A stretch of DNA of 64,000 nucleotides, taken from assembly GCA_949383255.1 (NCBI GenBank), contig CASJPF010000014.1, forward strand, positions 21,459 to 85,458, in the 5' to 3' direction. The position numbers and the translations under genes are program-made. The stretch comes from Lachnospiraceae bacterium (GTDB lineage: Bacteria; Bacillota; Clostridia; Lachnospirales; Lachnospiraceae). Shown here piece by piece: positions 16,916 through 27,452 of this stretch. The number at the start of each line of letters is the position of its first letter. Positions within the stretch are counted from its first letter, which is position 1. The notes under the pieces are model-generated. The model saw nothing but the letters and a program-made list of their open reading frames with translations. It was not told the origin of the DNA and searched no databases.

Positions 16916-18625
16916 TTAGATATTTGGGAGTTTAAATTTGCTGATTAAAGAATCCAGTGTCATTGCCTGTGCTGACAGTTCCTCGCTTGTAGCGGAGGCT
17001 TCCTGCGCAGTCGCGGAATTTGATTGGACAACCTCAGAAATTTGGCTGACACCAAGCTCGGTTTGTTTCATTGCCTCAGCCTGTTCATTTGCCGTTTCAC
17101 TGATCGTCTTGGCAGAGTTTGCAATTCGTTCAATACCTTCCACAACACGATCAATGGAGGCGTTCACGACATCTGCTGTTTTGCTGCCATCTGCAATTGC
17201 GCTCAGTGAGGTTTCAATCAGAGTTCTGGTTTCTGCAGCAGAGTTCGCACTTTGCTCTGCAAGCTGACGAATCTGATCTGCTACAACAGCAAAGCCCCTT
17301 CCGGCTTCTCCGGCTCTTGCTGCCTCGATTGAAGCATTTAAGGAGAGCAGATTTGTCTGTGACGCAATGTCTTCAATCTCAGAGATGATGTTTCCAACTT
17401 GTTGTGATGCATCATTGATGCGAGACATTGCATCCATCATTGCTTTCATTTCTCTGTGGCTGCGTTCTGCCTCGTCAGCGTAAGTGCGCGCCTGATTATA
17501 GGATTCGCCTGCGCTGTTTGCGGTTGAGCGAATATCGTCGGAGATGGTGGTAATAGTTGCCTGCATTTCCTCAACAGCGCCAGCCTGGTCAGTAGCGCCT
17601 TCGGCAAGGTTCTGGGAAGCATCTGCGAGATTGCTTGCGCCTGCAGCTACTTGATTGGAAGCTTCACTGACTGACTGCATTGTCTCGACCATTTGCTTTT
17701 TCAAAAGTCCCATTGCGGTTAAGATCGCCTCAAATTCACCAAGATATTTTGACTTGTTTGTGCTTGAAGCAGTAAAGTCTGCTGCAGCCATTTGATCCAA
17801 TATATCTGCCACATCATGGATAATGAATTGAAGAGAAGCAGCCATATTGGTCGTAACGGTAACCATATCGGCAAGTTCATCTTTGGTTTCAACGGTCGGG
17901 AACGGAGATGAAAGATCACCCTTTGCAAAAATATCTAGACGAACCTTAAGCTGGTCAAGTGGTACTGCAATGCTATTTGCGATGCCCTTGCCAAGGGTAA
18001 GCGCAAAGATAATGGAACCTGTAATTATAATAATGATAACAACTGTCAATACAACAATAATTGTAGTAAGCATATTGGACATTTCTTGGCCTTTATGTAC
18101 CTTGATCTCCATGATTTGTGTCAGATCATCGTAGATTGAATTGTACATAGGGGCTAGTTCATTTAGCGCCTTGTCCTGCGCTAACTTACACTGTTCCTGG
18201 TCAGTAGTAGCACCTTGGTCAATAATTTCCTGCTCAAATGCCCAATAGTCATCAAGCTGATCTTCTATATCTTTGTATAGTGTTTTATTTTCCTGAGTAA
18301 TCATACTAGATTCAAGATTGTCAAATTCTTTAATAAACTCAGATTTATAAGTTTCATGGTCTGATAGTATTTTTTGGATAGCATCTGGCTCGTCGTAGCC
18401 GATAATGCCGCGCATTGCGGAACGGGAATCAGCAAACTGTGACATTGCTCTGCCAATGTCACCCTGTGCAAATCCATAATCAACGATGGTAGAAGCATAG
18501 ATTCGTGACATAGCGATCATGGTGACCAAGACTACGGCTGAGACCATGGTCAGAATGACTGCAACCATAATGAAAGCTCTGGTGAGCCGGTCTCTGATTT
18601 GTAGATTATTCAGTTTTTTTAACAT
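16916..18625 (-). CDS. Methyl-accepting chemotaxis protein, tandem copy 2
   Basis: A chemoreceptor of 569 residues with the same start, length and domain order as its neighbour. The first about 218 codons are identical in DNA to copy 1 apart from one base at the start; the HAMP and signalling parts differ at many, mostly silent, positions. Clear protein differences lie in the stretch after [28 protein letters not shown] here, against [23 protein letters not shown] in copy 1. The gap to copy 1 is 220 bp. Both upstream regions share TTGTCCAATATTTTT and a GACAAATAAT-like word, which may be a common control site. Confidence 0.92.
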   Translation of the reverse strand: MLKKLNNLQIRDRLTRAFIMVAVILTMVSAVVLVTMIAMSRIYASTIVDYGFAQGDIGRAMSQFADSRSAMRGIIGYDEPDAIQKILSDHETYKSEFIKEFDNLESSMITQENKTLYKDIEDQLDDYWAFEQEIIDQGATTDQEQCKLAQDKALNELAPMYNSIYDDLTQIMEIKVHKGQEMSNMLTTIIVVLTVVIIIIITGSIIFALTLGKGIANSIAVPLDQLKVRLDIFAKGDLSSPFPTVETKDELADMVTVTTNMAASLQFIIHDVADILDQMAAADFTASSTNKSKYLGEFEAILTAMGLLKKQMVETMQSVSEASNQVAAGASNLADASQNLAEGATDQAGAVEEMQATITTISDDIRSTANSAGESYNQARTYADEAERSHREMKAMMDAMSRINDASQQVGNIISEIEDIASQTNLLSLNASIEAARAGEAGRGFAVVADQIRQLAEQSANSAAETRTLIETSLSAIADGSKTADVVNASIDRVVEGIERIANSAKTISETANEQAEAMKQTELGVSQISEVVQSNSATAQEASATSEELSAQAMTLDSLISKFKLPNI

Positions 18626-19116
18626 GGTTTTCGTTCTCCTTACTTTTGTTATAGTACAATTTTTGTTTCATTCGTCTTCGCTTATCACTGGGAAAGGATT
18701 TGTGCGCAGAACAAATTATATATAGTGAATTATATAACGATTTATTAAATTTGTCCAATATTTTTGGTGCATATTTGTATTATTTTGTGTTTTTGTTATA
18801 ATTCACATTCTCGAAAAATTTAGTTTGTTTTAGGCTATTCTGGTGTAAATTATGACAATCTATGTATAAAAAATGCCAAAAAGTGACATTTTGGTATATA
18901 ATTCCCACTATTTTAATGAACATATGAACTATAAATGTTTTTAATATAGATTATTAAAAAATGACTAATATGTACTAATATAGTGCATTATAATTTTGCA
19001 TTTTACAATAGAATTGCTGAATAAAAAGATGCGGCCTGCTAAAAAGCAGGCTTCGTATAATGTAGATTCCTATGTACAATAATTTATATAGACAATGCAG
19101 CTATTTTCTATTGTGT
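18626..19116. other. Intergenic region between chemoreceptor genes
   Basis: AT-rich, without a gene I can support. It holds the upstream control region of chemoreceptor copy 2 and, near 19023-19051, the terminator of the third chemoreceptor gene. Confidence 0.5.
19023..19051 (-). terminator. Terminator of the third chemoreceptor gene
   Basis: On the minus strand GCCTGCT pairs with AGCAGGC over a short loop and is followed by CGCATCTTTTTA. It lies 66 bp after the stop codon. Confidence 0.6.
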
Positions 19117-20994
19117 TTATTGTGTCACAAGACCTAACAACTTTTCGGTAATTTCTGCCATGTTTGAGGAGACTTGTTTTGTATTTTGTGATATGCGGAC
19201 ATTTTCTTCCACAACGCCGGATATCCGTTCAATTTGACGAACAGCATGTGACACAATATCTACATTTTGACGAACCATTCCAGTGACAGTCTCGATGCTA
19301 TGGTTGGTTTTCTGAATATTTTCCACTACAATGTCGAACGCTTCCACAGTCTGGTCAGTAATCTGGCGCCCACTCTGCACTGCATTGATGGAGTTCATAA
19401 TCAGTTCGTTGGTTTCTCTGGCGGCTTGTGCGCTTCTGGCTGCCAGTTCCCCAACCTGAGTCGCCACAACGGCAAATCCTTTTCCTTTTTCTCCGGCTCT
19501 TGCTGCCTCAATGGAAGCGTTTAGGGACAGCATATTGGTCTGCTGTGCAATGGAGTTAATCTCACCAATAATCTTTTCAATCTCTATGGACATATCACTG
19601 ATTTTTTGCATGGAATCTGTCAGAAGCTTCATGCGGGACTGTGTTTGAATAATCTTTTCTGAGGTGGTTTCTGTCTCAGCGGTGGCGCTGACAGAAACCT
19701 GCACACTACTGTTTAGTTCCTCGGTTAGTTGCTGCATAATTTGCTTTAAGTCTTCTACAGCAGTTTCTTGTTCCCCCGTTCCATTATAGATGCTGTCAGC
19801 ATTTTCAAGGGTTTTCCCGGATACTTGATTCAATTCGCTGCAGGAGTTCTTAACATTCTCGATCAGCAATTGATTGTGTTTCATATCCTGTTTCTGTTGT
19901 GCGATTAATTGTTCGTTTTCTCGAATGCTCTGACAGATACTTTGAACCATTTTATTGATACTGTCAGAGAGCATCACAAACTCGGGATTTCCAGTTTCGT
20001 GTACAGTAATCTCAAAATTTCCGCTTGCAATTGCGTGCATGGAACTGGAAATATGGTTGATTCCTTGCACAATCTTATCATCTACCATGCGGTTAATCAT
20101 ATATAGCAGTACACTAAATATAATGAGCATACTCAGAGAAACGACAAAAGTTTGACTTGTACGACCAGCATAGTATTCGCTGGAGGGCATAAAAGTTCCA
20201 ATAATTTGACCATTGGACTCTTCTGCTACATAATAACCTTTTTCACCATCAATAACTGCTTTTCCTTTGCCGACAAGTTTTGACGGGAATCCTACATCCG
20301 TGGCGCGTGTGCCAATCAGGGAAGAATTTTGATGTGCCAAGATTAGTCCGCTAGTGTTATCAATTGCGTAGACATACCCCCGTTCACCAAAGTCAACATC
20401 TTTGAGTACAACAGAAATCTCTGTTCCAGCAAGCATATTTTCGAGTACTTCTGGGCGCACACCGACCTGTACAAGTCCTTTGTCGTCGGTTCTGGCAACA
20501 CCAATGTACTGCATCACGATTCCTTCTGCCACATTTCTTTGTGGTTCTTGTACAATCTCAATAGAAGGATCGTTAGCAATGACCATAAAAGCATTGGACT
20601 GCTCGCCACTTTTCATGTCAAAACCAATGTATGCATCGATTGTGCTGCTGGTAATGATGCCGTTTTCATTGATAATATGCAGCTCGTTGACCATCAGTCG
20701 GTCTTTGACTGCATTGAGTTTATTTGTGTTTCCGTTGATGGAAGAATCTGCGGCAAGGATATCGGCAAAGGCTCTTGCTTTTACAAGATTATCTTGGCTT
20801 AGATTTTTGGTGAGTTGTGCAATGTTTGTCTCGTTGGCAGCGAGCTTTGAGCGAACATCTTCAAGCTTTGTCTGACTTGCAATCGTGTTGCTTGATTGGC
20901 TGACAAATGTCTGCAACGCAAAGACGGCTGTGATTGTGATGAGTAGTGCGACAAGCATATAGAAAAACAGCCGCTGCGTAAATATTTTTTTCAT
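19117..20994 (-). CDS. Methyl-accepting chemotaxis protein with Cache-type sensor
   Basis: A chemoreceptor of 625 residues. Transmembrane segment 1 is at about 10-32, followed by an extracellular domain of about 250 residues of the Cache type (FADILAADSSINGN, GYVYAIDNTSGLILAHQNSSLIG), transmembrane segment 2 at about 285-305, HAMP, and the signalling tip [37 protein letters not shown]. It is unrelated in sensor type to the tandem pair downstream. Cache sensors usually bind small metabolites such as amino or organic acids; the ligand here is unknown. Confidence 0.9.
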   Translation of the reverse strand: MKKIFTQRLFFYMLVALLITITAVFALQTFVSQSSNTIASQTKLEDVRSKLAANETNIAQLTKNLSQDNLVKARAFADILAADSSINGNTNKLNAVKDRLMVNELHIINENGIITSSTIDAYIGFDMKSGEQSNAFMVIANDPSIEIVQEPQRNVAEGIVMQYIGVARTDDKGLVQVGVRPEVLENMLAGTEISVVLKDVDFGERGYVYAIDNTSGLILAHQNSSLIGTRATDVGFPSKLVGKGKAVIDGEKGYYVAEESNGQIIGTFMPSSEYYAGRTSQTFVVSLSMLIIFSVLLYMINRMVDDKIVQGINHISSSMHAIASGNFEITVHETGNPEFVMLSDSINKMVQSICQSIRENEQLIAQQKQDMKHNQLLIENVKNSCSELNQVSGKTLENADSIYNGTGEQETAVEDLKQIMQQLTEELNSSVQVSVSATAETETTSEKIIQTQSRMKLLTDSMQKISDMSIEIEKIIGEINSIAQQTNMLSLNASIEAARAGEKGKGFAVVATQVGELAARSAQAARETNELIMNSINAVQSGRQITDQTVEAFDIVVENIQKTNHSIETVTGMVRQNVDIVSHAVRQIERISGVVEENVRISQNTKQVSSNMAEITEKLLGLVTQ

Positions 20995-21152
20995 TTTAGT
21001 ACCTTCCTTCCCGGAGTTGGCAGGAAATGTTTGGAAGTAATTTCTAAACAGTCCTTTCAGTTATCATGTTATGGTATATATTGATTATTATAACTTTTTA
21101 CATAAAATACATCAAGTCTTTTAGTATCGGTTTCTATAAGAATTATTAATAG

Positions 21153-21306
21153 GTTACAATTCACACCCATGCCAGATTTCGTATTGATTTCGGATGATTG
21201 GGTGTGAATTGCAACAATTGATGCACACAAAATGCCACAAAGCGGGCATTTTGGCGCTGGATCTGACACTATGCAGCAAGTGCATGGTGCGGGTGTGAAA
21301 AGTAAC
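21153..21306 (+). repeat. Repeat family 5, copy 1
   Basis: About 154 bp, framed by GTTACAATTCACACCCATGCC and GGTGCGGGTGTGAAAAGTAAC, with the inner hairpin AAAATGCCACAAAGCGGGCATTTT. An inverted copy lies at 51428-51581. Here it stands in the upstream region of the ZIP transporter. The rest of 20995-21480 shows no gene. Confidence 0.8.
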
Positions 21307-21480
21307 ATTAATAGACTCCAAAGTCTGTTATATTATAATAAGATTGTAAATAATAAAGAAGTATGCTATAGTGATAATTGGTTAGTTGAAGCTAATCACT
21401 GCTTGTTGAATATTAATTACTGTTTGCACAATTTTTTCGTCGAAACATATATTATAAGGAAGAAAAAGGAGGAAGTTAGC

Positions 21481-22275
21481 ATGGATATCAATCTGGATAT
21501 CGGCGTGGCGGCGGGGGTAATGATACCATTTATCGGGACGACGCTAGGTTCAGCTATGGTGTTTTTTATGAAAAACCAGATTAATAAAAAAATTGAGAAG
21601 CTGTTGATGGGGTTTGCAGCGGGTGTGATGGTGGCGGCGTCTGTGTGGTCACTGCTAATACCGGCAATTGACATGGCAGCAGAGCAGAATAAAGTTGCGT
21701 GGGTACCAGCAGCGGTAGGATTTATCCTAGGAATGGCGTTTTTGTTGCTTCTGGATAGTGTGATACCACATCTGCATCTTGACATGGAGAAGCCGGAAGG
21801 CATCAGAACGAAGGCAAAAAAGACCACAATGATGGTGTTTGCGGTAACGCTGCACAATATACCAGAGGGAATGGCTGTTGGCGTCACGTTTGCAGGAGCG
21901 CTGCTGGGCGATGCGCAGATTACAATGGCTGGCGCCTTCACGTTGGCATTGGGTATAGCGATACAGAATTTTCCAGAGGGCGCAATTATTTCAATGCCGC
22001 TAAAAAGTCAAGGCACTTCTAAGCGAAAGGCATTTGTGTATGGTGTACTCTCAGGGCTGGTGGAACCCATAGGTGCGATGCTAACGATTTTGCTCGCAGG
22101 ATTGATTGTGCCAATGCTTCCCTATTTTCTGGCATTTGCAGCGGGCGCAATGATTTACGTCGTTGTCGAGGAGCTAATTCCTGAGTCGCAAGCAGGAGAG
22201 CACACAAATATAGGAACAATTGGTGTTGCGGTCGGGTTTGTCGTGATGATGGTGCTCGATGTGGCGTTGGGATAA
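21481..22275 (+). CDS. ZIP-family divalent metal transporter (ZupT-like)
   Basis: A protein of 264 residues with about eight transmembrane segments and the metal-binding ZIP motifs in segments 4 and 5: HNIPEGMAVGV and QNFPEGAIISMPL. A His-containing loop (PHLHLDMEKPEG) lies between segments 3 and 4. The family imports zinc, iron or manganese across the cytoplasmic membrane. AAAAGGAGGAAG precedes the start with good spacing; the open frame extends upstream into a repeat, but the family begins as chosen here. Confidence 0.9.
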   Translation: MDINLDIGVAAGVMIPFIGTTLGSAMVFFMKNQINKKIEKLLMGFAAGVMVAASVWSLLIPAIDMAAEQNKVAWVPAAVGFILGMAFLLLLDSVIPHLHLDMEKPEGIRTKAKKTTMMVFAVTLHNIPEGMAVGVTFAGALLGDAQITMAGAFTLALGIAIQNFPEGAIISMPLKSQGTSKRKAFVYGVLSGLVEPIGAMLTILLAGLIVPMLPYFLAFAAGAMIYVVVEELIPESQAGEHTNIGTIGVAVGFVVMMVLDVALG

Positions 22276-22340
22276 TGGTCTAAAGTTGACCTTTGGTGTC
22301 GCACTTTTACGTCTGTTAACGCAGCCGTTTCAGGTAGAAA

Positions 22341-23510
22341 TTATTTTTTATCAGATTCTAATGATTTGTGTGTTAAAAATGTGCCCAATAACATAACAAA
22401 AAGCATGACACATAGATAATACGGAAAGAGTGCGACACTAATAAACTGTGCAATTAAGCCGAACAGGACAGGGGCGAGCAGAATACTGATATAAGATGCG
22501 GACATCTGTATGCTCACAACCGCTTGTGACCGTTCTTTTCCAAAGGTTTCTGGTGTGAGATGAATCATGTTTGGAAAAATAGGACCGTTTCCCAAACCAA
22601 TCAAAAATAGTGCACCGCCGACAGCAACAGGCGGGATGGGCAGGAGCAGCAGTGTGATGGCAGTCAGCGTGATGCACTGTCCTATTTTTATAATTTGCTG
22701 ACTGGTGCATTTTAGGGCGAGAACACCGGAAGAAAAACGACCGAGTGCCATGCCAATATAATAAAACATAATGACTTTTGCAGCGCCATCCACTGCCATT
22801 TGTTTTTCATTGACTAGAAATGTACTTCCCCAGATACCGCAAGTGTACTCAATTGCGCAAGAACCAAGAAAGACAAGACAGACCCTGCGAACTTTTTGGT
22901 CTTTTAGCAAGTCAATGATTCCGACAACAAGTGCATTTTCTTCTTCGTAGGAATCTGCACTGTTGACTTTTTTCCACAATGGAATAGAAATAATTGTCAT
23001 AATAGCAATTACCAACTGCACCCAGAAGACAGTCTGATAGCCTTGTCGCCAGTTGCCAGTTGCGGAGAGCATGAGTGACATAAGATAGGGGCTGAGCGAG
23101 ACACCAATTCCATAAAAACAGTGTAGAAAGTTCATATGAATAGCCCGATAGTGTAGCGCAACATAATTGTTTAGTGCAGTGTCAATTGCACCAGCGCCAA
23201 TTCCAAGCGGAACAGCAAAAAGGCACAGAAATAGTATGCTAGGAGCAACGGAGAAGCCAAGCAGTGCGCCGGCAGTTATAGCGGTGCTTGCGGCAGTGAT
23301 TTTGGCGGTTCCAAAGTGCTTTATAAGCCTTGTGGATAGTAGGCTGGAGAGAATAGTTCCGCCAGAAATAATACTTGTCACAAAGTTTGCGTGGGAGATA
23401 GCGACGCCAAATGCTGGATAAATTGCGGGCCACGCAGTTCCAAATAGGGAGTCGGGTATTCCCAGACCAATAAAAGTGATATAGATAATAATTAAAAGTA
23501 GAGTGCTCAT
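22341..23510 (-). CDS. Major facilitator superfamily transporter
   Basis: A protein of 389 residues with about 12 hydrophobic segments, starting MSTLLLIIIYITFIGLGIPD after CAGGAG. It has MFS-type features: the segment SLFGTAWPAIYPAFGV, a cytoplasmic loop STRLIKHFGTAKI, and a second half beginning around residue 205. It resembles the FucP/Bypass-of-stop-codon-6 branch found alone in Firmicutes. The substrate cannot be inferred. It converges on the ZIP gene, with no clear terminator between the two. Confidence 0.82.
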   Translation of the reverse strand: MSTLLLIIIYITFIGLGIPDSLFGTAWPAIYPAFGVAISHANFVTSIISGGTILSSLLSTRLIKHFGTAKITAASTAITAGALLGFSVAPSILFLCLFAVPLGIGAGAIDTALNNYVALHYRAIHMNFLHCFYGIGVSLSPYLMSLMLSATGNWRQGYQTVFWVQLVIAIMTIISIPLWKKVNSADSYEEENALVVGIIDLLKDQKVRRVCLVFLGSCAIEYTCGIWGSTFLVNEKQMAVDGAAKVIMFYYIGMALGRFSSGVLALKCTSQQIIKIGQCITLTAITLLLLPIPPVAVGGALFLIGLGNGPIFPNMIHLTPETFGKERSQAVVSIQMSASYISILLAPVLFGLIAQFISVALFPYYLCVMLFVMLLGTFLTHKSLESDKK

Positions 23511-23700
23511 GGATTGAATTCTCCTGTGTAGTTGTATATTTTGTACGTTGATATAATTTGTGTGCATATGATAGAAAACTGTCACGAGAGCAGGTACAAG
23601 GCAGATTTAGCACTATTATATACATTCCACGAAATGACTGCAAGAAGTTTTTGGGAATAGAAAAAATGTAACCAAAAGGGCATCTGATTTGCATATATTA

Positions 23701-23863
23701 TAAGGAACTGTAGAAAAATAACTGACGCATCTTGACTTGGCTATTTCTCCGATTATGCATGCCAAAAAGCCTCGCCGTAGCCCGCTACGCCTACATTTTT
23801 TGACATACCTCCTCGAAGAAATATCCTACGCAATCTGCATCACTTATTTTCCTAATTCCTAAA
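23701..23863 (+). repeat. Repeat family 1, copy 1 (forward)
   Basis: About 163 bp forming one long imperfect palindrome. Ends: AAGGAACTGTAGAAAAATAA and TTATTTTCCTAATTCCT. Inner arms: CTATTTCTCCGATTATGCAT and the matching CGAAGAAATATCC. The apex is GCCTCGCCGTAGCCCGCTACGC. It stands upstream of the decayed ABC importer. The rest of 23511-23895 shows no gene. Confidence 0.85.
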
Positions 23864-23895
23864 GAGTCAAAAGTAGTGTGAACTGGAGGGCGAAT

Positions 23896-25203
23896 ATGAA
23901 GTGTTGTAGAAAAAAGTGTATAATAAATACATTGGGCATTTTGTTAACTGGAGTCACGCTGACAGGGTGTGGAAAGGCGGTTGAACAGAAAAATGATAGC
24001 CTCCATATCTATGCAAGTGGGAGTGATGTCATTATGGATTATGCAGTGAAAGAGTTTCAAAGACGTTATCCAGATATTGATGTGGAGTATGCAGGACGCA
24101 AAATTATAGAAGACGCAGAGGAATTTTATGGATATAATCAACAGCTTTCGGCGCAGTTGATGAGTGGGTCAGGAGCGGATGTATTCTTTATACAAGACTA
24201 CTGGGATATAGACAAGCTAATACAGGCGGGGGCATTTGCGGACCTAAGTGAAATTTATGACAACAGTGTGGTCTTTCAGGATGCCGATTTTTGAGAAGAT
24301 ATTATGAATGCAGGTATTTTTGATGGGAAACGATATTTTTTGCCAATGGAGTACAGACTTCCAATGATGATTTCTATACGCGAAGTATTAGATGAGGCAG
24401 GGTTTCATATTGAAAGTTGTACAGATTTTAACCGCTTTATGGAGGAGTCCAGCCGTTATCTAAACAGCGTCAATTATGATAGGCGCCTGTTCCGGATGGA
24501 TGTGAGTGCGAGAAATTGTATCTTTTGGGCAGGGTATCCTATTGTGGACAAGGGTGAAGTAGTCTGGGACATTGAGGAAACTAGAGAGTATTTTACATGG
24601 TTTAAAGATATCTATGCGCGCGGAACAGGAGAATATATGTTTGGAGATTTGTTTGGAGCGGCTGCAGTGCGTGATGGTGAGTGTCTTTTTGAGAGTTCTG
24701 GTTTTCTAAATACTGATTTAAATGCGATTCGAGCACTCTATACTATTGGAACGCCAATCAGTGTTCCAATATATAATAAGGACGGCGGTGTTACTGCGTT
24801 GATTGAAAGAGCAGTGGCAGTGCACGCAAACAGTGAGAATATGGACAATGTGAGAAAGTTTCTGGAAATCTTATTTGAAAAACAGATTATGGAACAGCCA
24901 GGGGCGTTGCGAGAAAATATCAGCGTGCGAAAAAGTGTGATGGAAAAGGAGTACGAATCCTATCTGATAGAATGCCCTTTTAAAGTTGCTATAAATGGAT
25001 TTCCATTTGAAGTTCCGCCTTTGAAAAGAGAGGATTTTGACGCCTATCTTGCATGTGCGGACAAGGTGGATAAAATTGTTTACTGGTCCGCATGGAGACA
25101 GGATTTTTGGGCGGAGATAAATCCTTATCTGAAAGGAGAGGTTTCTTATGAGGAGGCAGCCAAGAACGCAAGAGACAAGCTGGAGTTTTATTTATCGGAA
25201 TAA
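23896..25203 (+). pseudogene. Sugar-binding lipoprotein gene with an in-frame stop
   Basis: The N-terminal part starts MKCCRKK after GGAGGG, with lipobox LTGC, and runs to a TGA at 24292-24294. The same frame continues with EDIMNAGIFDGKRYFLPMEYRLPM and the whole second half of an extracellular sugar-binding protein. One nonsense change therefore splits a gene of about 435 codons; without it the protein would be a normal UgpB/MalE-type lipoprotein. Re-initiation at the ATG at 24304 would give a piece without signal peptide. It is the first of three neighbouring damaged transporter genes. Confidence 0.82.
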
Positions 25204-25221
25204 CGAATAGGAGTTTGCCTT

Positions 25222-26072
25222 ATGAAAAGAAAACGGACTGTGCAGGGGGTTTTGTTTGTTTTGCCGTTTCTGGCAGGATTTACATTATTTTTTTAGTTCC
25301 ATTTTTGTGGAGTGTTGTCTATTCGCTGACGGGTGGCGTTGGTGGACTTGAGTTTGTTGGGTTAAAGCATTATCAGTCTCTTTTGCAGAGTAGGGCGTTT
25401 TTGCTGGCGGCAAAAAATACACTGCGGTTTCTGGCAGTTAGCGTACCGCTTGCAATGTTTTTGGGATTGGGGATTTCACTGGTGTTGTACGAAACATTTC
25501 AGGGGCGCTCTTTTTTGCGCGCTGTTTTTTTGTTTCCGCTGACCGTTCCAATTGCTGCATTGATTGCTGCATTGCGTTTCTGCTTTGCACAAGATGGTAT
25601 GCTAAATCGATTGTGTGCATTGATTGGCGTGGAGGGAAAGGATTGGCTTGGCAGCGGAACGGCGTTTGGCGTACTGGTTTTGGTCTTTTTGTGGAAAAAT
25701 TGTGGATACAATATGCTGCTGTTTTTGATGGGGTTATATGGAATTTCAGATGAGTTTATCGGGGCTGCACGGCTCGAAGGAGCACATGCTGGGCAGGTGT
25801 TCTGGTATATTCGGGTGCCATTGTTGAGACCAACCTTCTTTTTTACAGCGGTTGTCTCGATTATGAATGCGTTTAAAATTTTTTGCGAAGCATATCTGAT
25901 TGGCGGAGAAAGTCCACATGCGAGTATTTATATGTTGCAGCATTTTATGAACAATAATTTCCAGAATCTAAACTATCAACGTCTTTCCTCAGCGGCGTTT
26001 TTTATTTTCTTGTTTGCCTGCTTGCTGGTTGGAGGATTATATTGGCTGAAAAACAAAAGGGGGATTGTGTAA
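25222..26072 (+). pseudogene. Sugar ABC permease (MalF/UgpA-like), frameshifted
   Basis: The gene starts MKRKRTVQGVLFVLPFLAGF after AGGAG and hits a stop right after a run of seven T at 25288-25294. One more T would join it to the frame LVPFLWSVVYSLTGGVGGLEF, which runs to 26072 with five more membrane segments and the EAA loop GAARLEGAHAGQVFWYIRVP. So a one-base homopolymer deletion disables it close to the N-terminus. A sequencing error in the T-run is possible, but both neighbours are also damaged. Confidence 0.82.
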
Positions 26073-26074
26073 TT

Positions 26075-26893
26075 ATGAGGGGGGCTGCTGTTAGAAAAAA
26101 ACGGGTAAATTTCCTAATATTGTCTGGGTATATCTTTGTAATTTTGCTGGCAGTAGTTGTACTGTTTCCGGTAGTCTATATGTTTGTTAACGCGTTTGCA
26201 AAAAATATTCCAGTGGAAACTACAAAAGGTTTTTTGCCTTCTGCGTGGGGACTTTCTGGGTTTTATGAGGTGTTTGTCCGCCGCCCAGATTATCTTATAA
26301 AATTTTGGAACTCACTTTTACTTTCCTGTGCGATTGTTGTGGGTTAGTGTGTGTTTTCTGCGCTGGCTGGTTACGGTTTTTCAAAATTTGTGTTTCCTAT
26401 GCGAGAGACGATTTATTTTGTTGTTATTGTGCTGATGTTGATGCCCTATCAGGTCACGCTGGTGTCAAATTTTTTGATAACAGAAGCACTACACCTAAAC
26501 AATACCTACTGGGCAATTTTGCTGCCTGGGATTTTTTCGCCGTTTGGTGTCTTTCTGTTACGACAAGGATTTGATGCTATGCCAGAAGAAATCAGGGAGG
26601 CTGCTATGTTGGAAGGGTGTTCTCAGCTTCGTCTTTTAATACAGATTGGAGTGCCAGTATGTAAGGGACCACTAACTGCATTGATTTTATTGAGTTTTGT
26701 GGATGCGTGGAATATGGTGGAACAGCCGCTTGTTTTTTTACAGGAAGCTTTTCGCTATCCAATTTCAGTCTTTCTGGCACAGATGGATGAGTCCAGAATT
26801 GATATTTTATGTACTTGTGGAATTTTGGTGCTGCTGCCGGTATTATTGTTATTTTTATTCAGCGAGGAGGATTTGACAAAAGATTTGGCTTGA
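26075..26893 (+). pseudogene. Sugar ABC permease (MalG/UgpE-like) with an in-frame stop
   Basis: It starts MRGAAVRKKRVNFL, 10 bp after AAAGGGGGA, and is broken by a TAG at 26345-26347. The same frame continues VFSALAGYGFSKFVFP and includes the EAA loop EAAMLEGCSQLRLLIQIGVP. Restoring one sense codon gives a normal protein of about 272 residues. This is the third single lesion in a row in this importer. Confidence 0.82.
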
Positions 26894-26901
26894 GGTGCGT
26901 T

Positions 26902-27339
26902 ATGAGTGTGAGAAAAAAAAGCGTTTTGTACTGTGCTGTTGGTATTTTTATTCTATTGTGTGTGTTTACAGTTGTCTCGTATCAAACAAATATTCAATTT
27001 ATGCCCCGAGTGGAGACATTTTCGTATACACCGCCTATTTTTCAGGCAGATGAGCGATTAAAATGGTATCTGCCGGAGGAATCCTTTTTTGTCAATGAAC
27101 TGGGACATACAGTAGTGTATCGTGTAAAGGAGCGCGTCGGGCGTTTTGGCAAAGAATATTTTGTGCAAGAGATACAGCTTGATATTTATTCTGAAAATGG
27201 AAAAACAGAAGTTCGAGAAGATGGAGATATCCGTGTAATTGCGCCTGATTTGGAAGCGTGGGATAATCTGGTTTATAAGAGCAATCGTATATTTGCAGAT
27301 GGGGATACTGTGGTGTGGGTAAATCCAAAGTTAGATTAG
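26902..27339 (+). CDS. Small membrane-anchored protein of unknown function
   Basis: A protein of 145 residues: one N-terminal membrane segment (about residues 7-27), then an extracellular beta-rich domain ending AWDNLVYKSNRIFADGDTVVWV, reminiscent of the beta-domain end of HlyD-like membrane-fusion proteins. I do not recognise a family with certainty. It begins 8 bp after the damaged permease gene, with only a weak GAGGTG site, so it was probably co-transcribed with the importer. Its frame is intact. Its stop codon is the first bases of a family 1 repeat. Confidence 0.55.
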   Translation: MSVRKKSVLYCAVGIFILLCVFTVVSYQTNIQFMPRVETFSYTPPIFQADERLKWYLPEESFFVNELGHTVVYRVKERVGRFGKEYFVQEIQLDIYSENGKTEVREDGDIRVIAPDLEAWDNLVYKSNRIFADGDTVVWVNPKLD

Positions 27340-27396
27340 GAACTGCTCAGAAATAATATGTACAGCTTGCGCAGAATATTTCTGAACGGTTCCTTA
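27337..27396 (-). repeat. Repeat family 1, copy 7 (truncated, reverse)
   Basis: About 60 bp: TAGGAACTGCTCAGAAATAA, then AGCTTGCGCAGAATATTTCT and a closing GAACGGTTCCTTAG. The first half matches the outer part of copy 6 (63773) almost base for base; the middle is deleted, leaving a short hairpin. Together with copy 1 it brackets the damaged ABC importer. Confidence 0.65.
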
Positions 27397-27413
27397 GTAA
27401 TTTCGCATATGTT

Positions 27414-27452
27414 AAAAATCCAGGCGGTGTTGCGTTACCGTCTGGATTTTTA
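27414..27452. terminator. Bidirectional terminator-like hairpin
   Basis: AAAAATCCAG-g-CGGT pairs with ACCG-t-CTGGATTTTT. It stands between the small membrane protein gene and the convergent TPR gene, so it can serve both. Confidence 0.7.

Noticed and set aside
23896..26893. Stop-codon recoding or programmed frameshifting as explanation for the broken importer
   Set aside because: Two different stop codons and one homopolymer slip are involved, no selenocysteine-type hairpin is seen, and UAG and UGA end normal genes elsewhere in the window.
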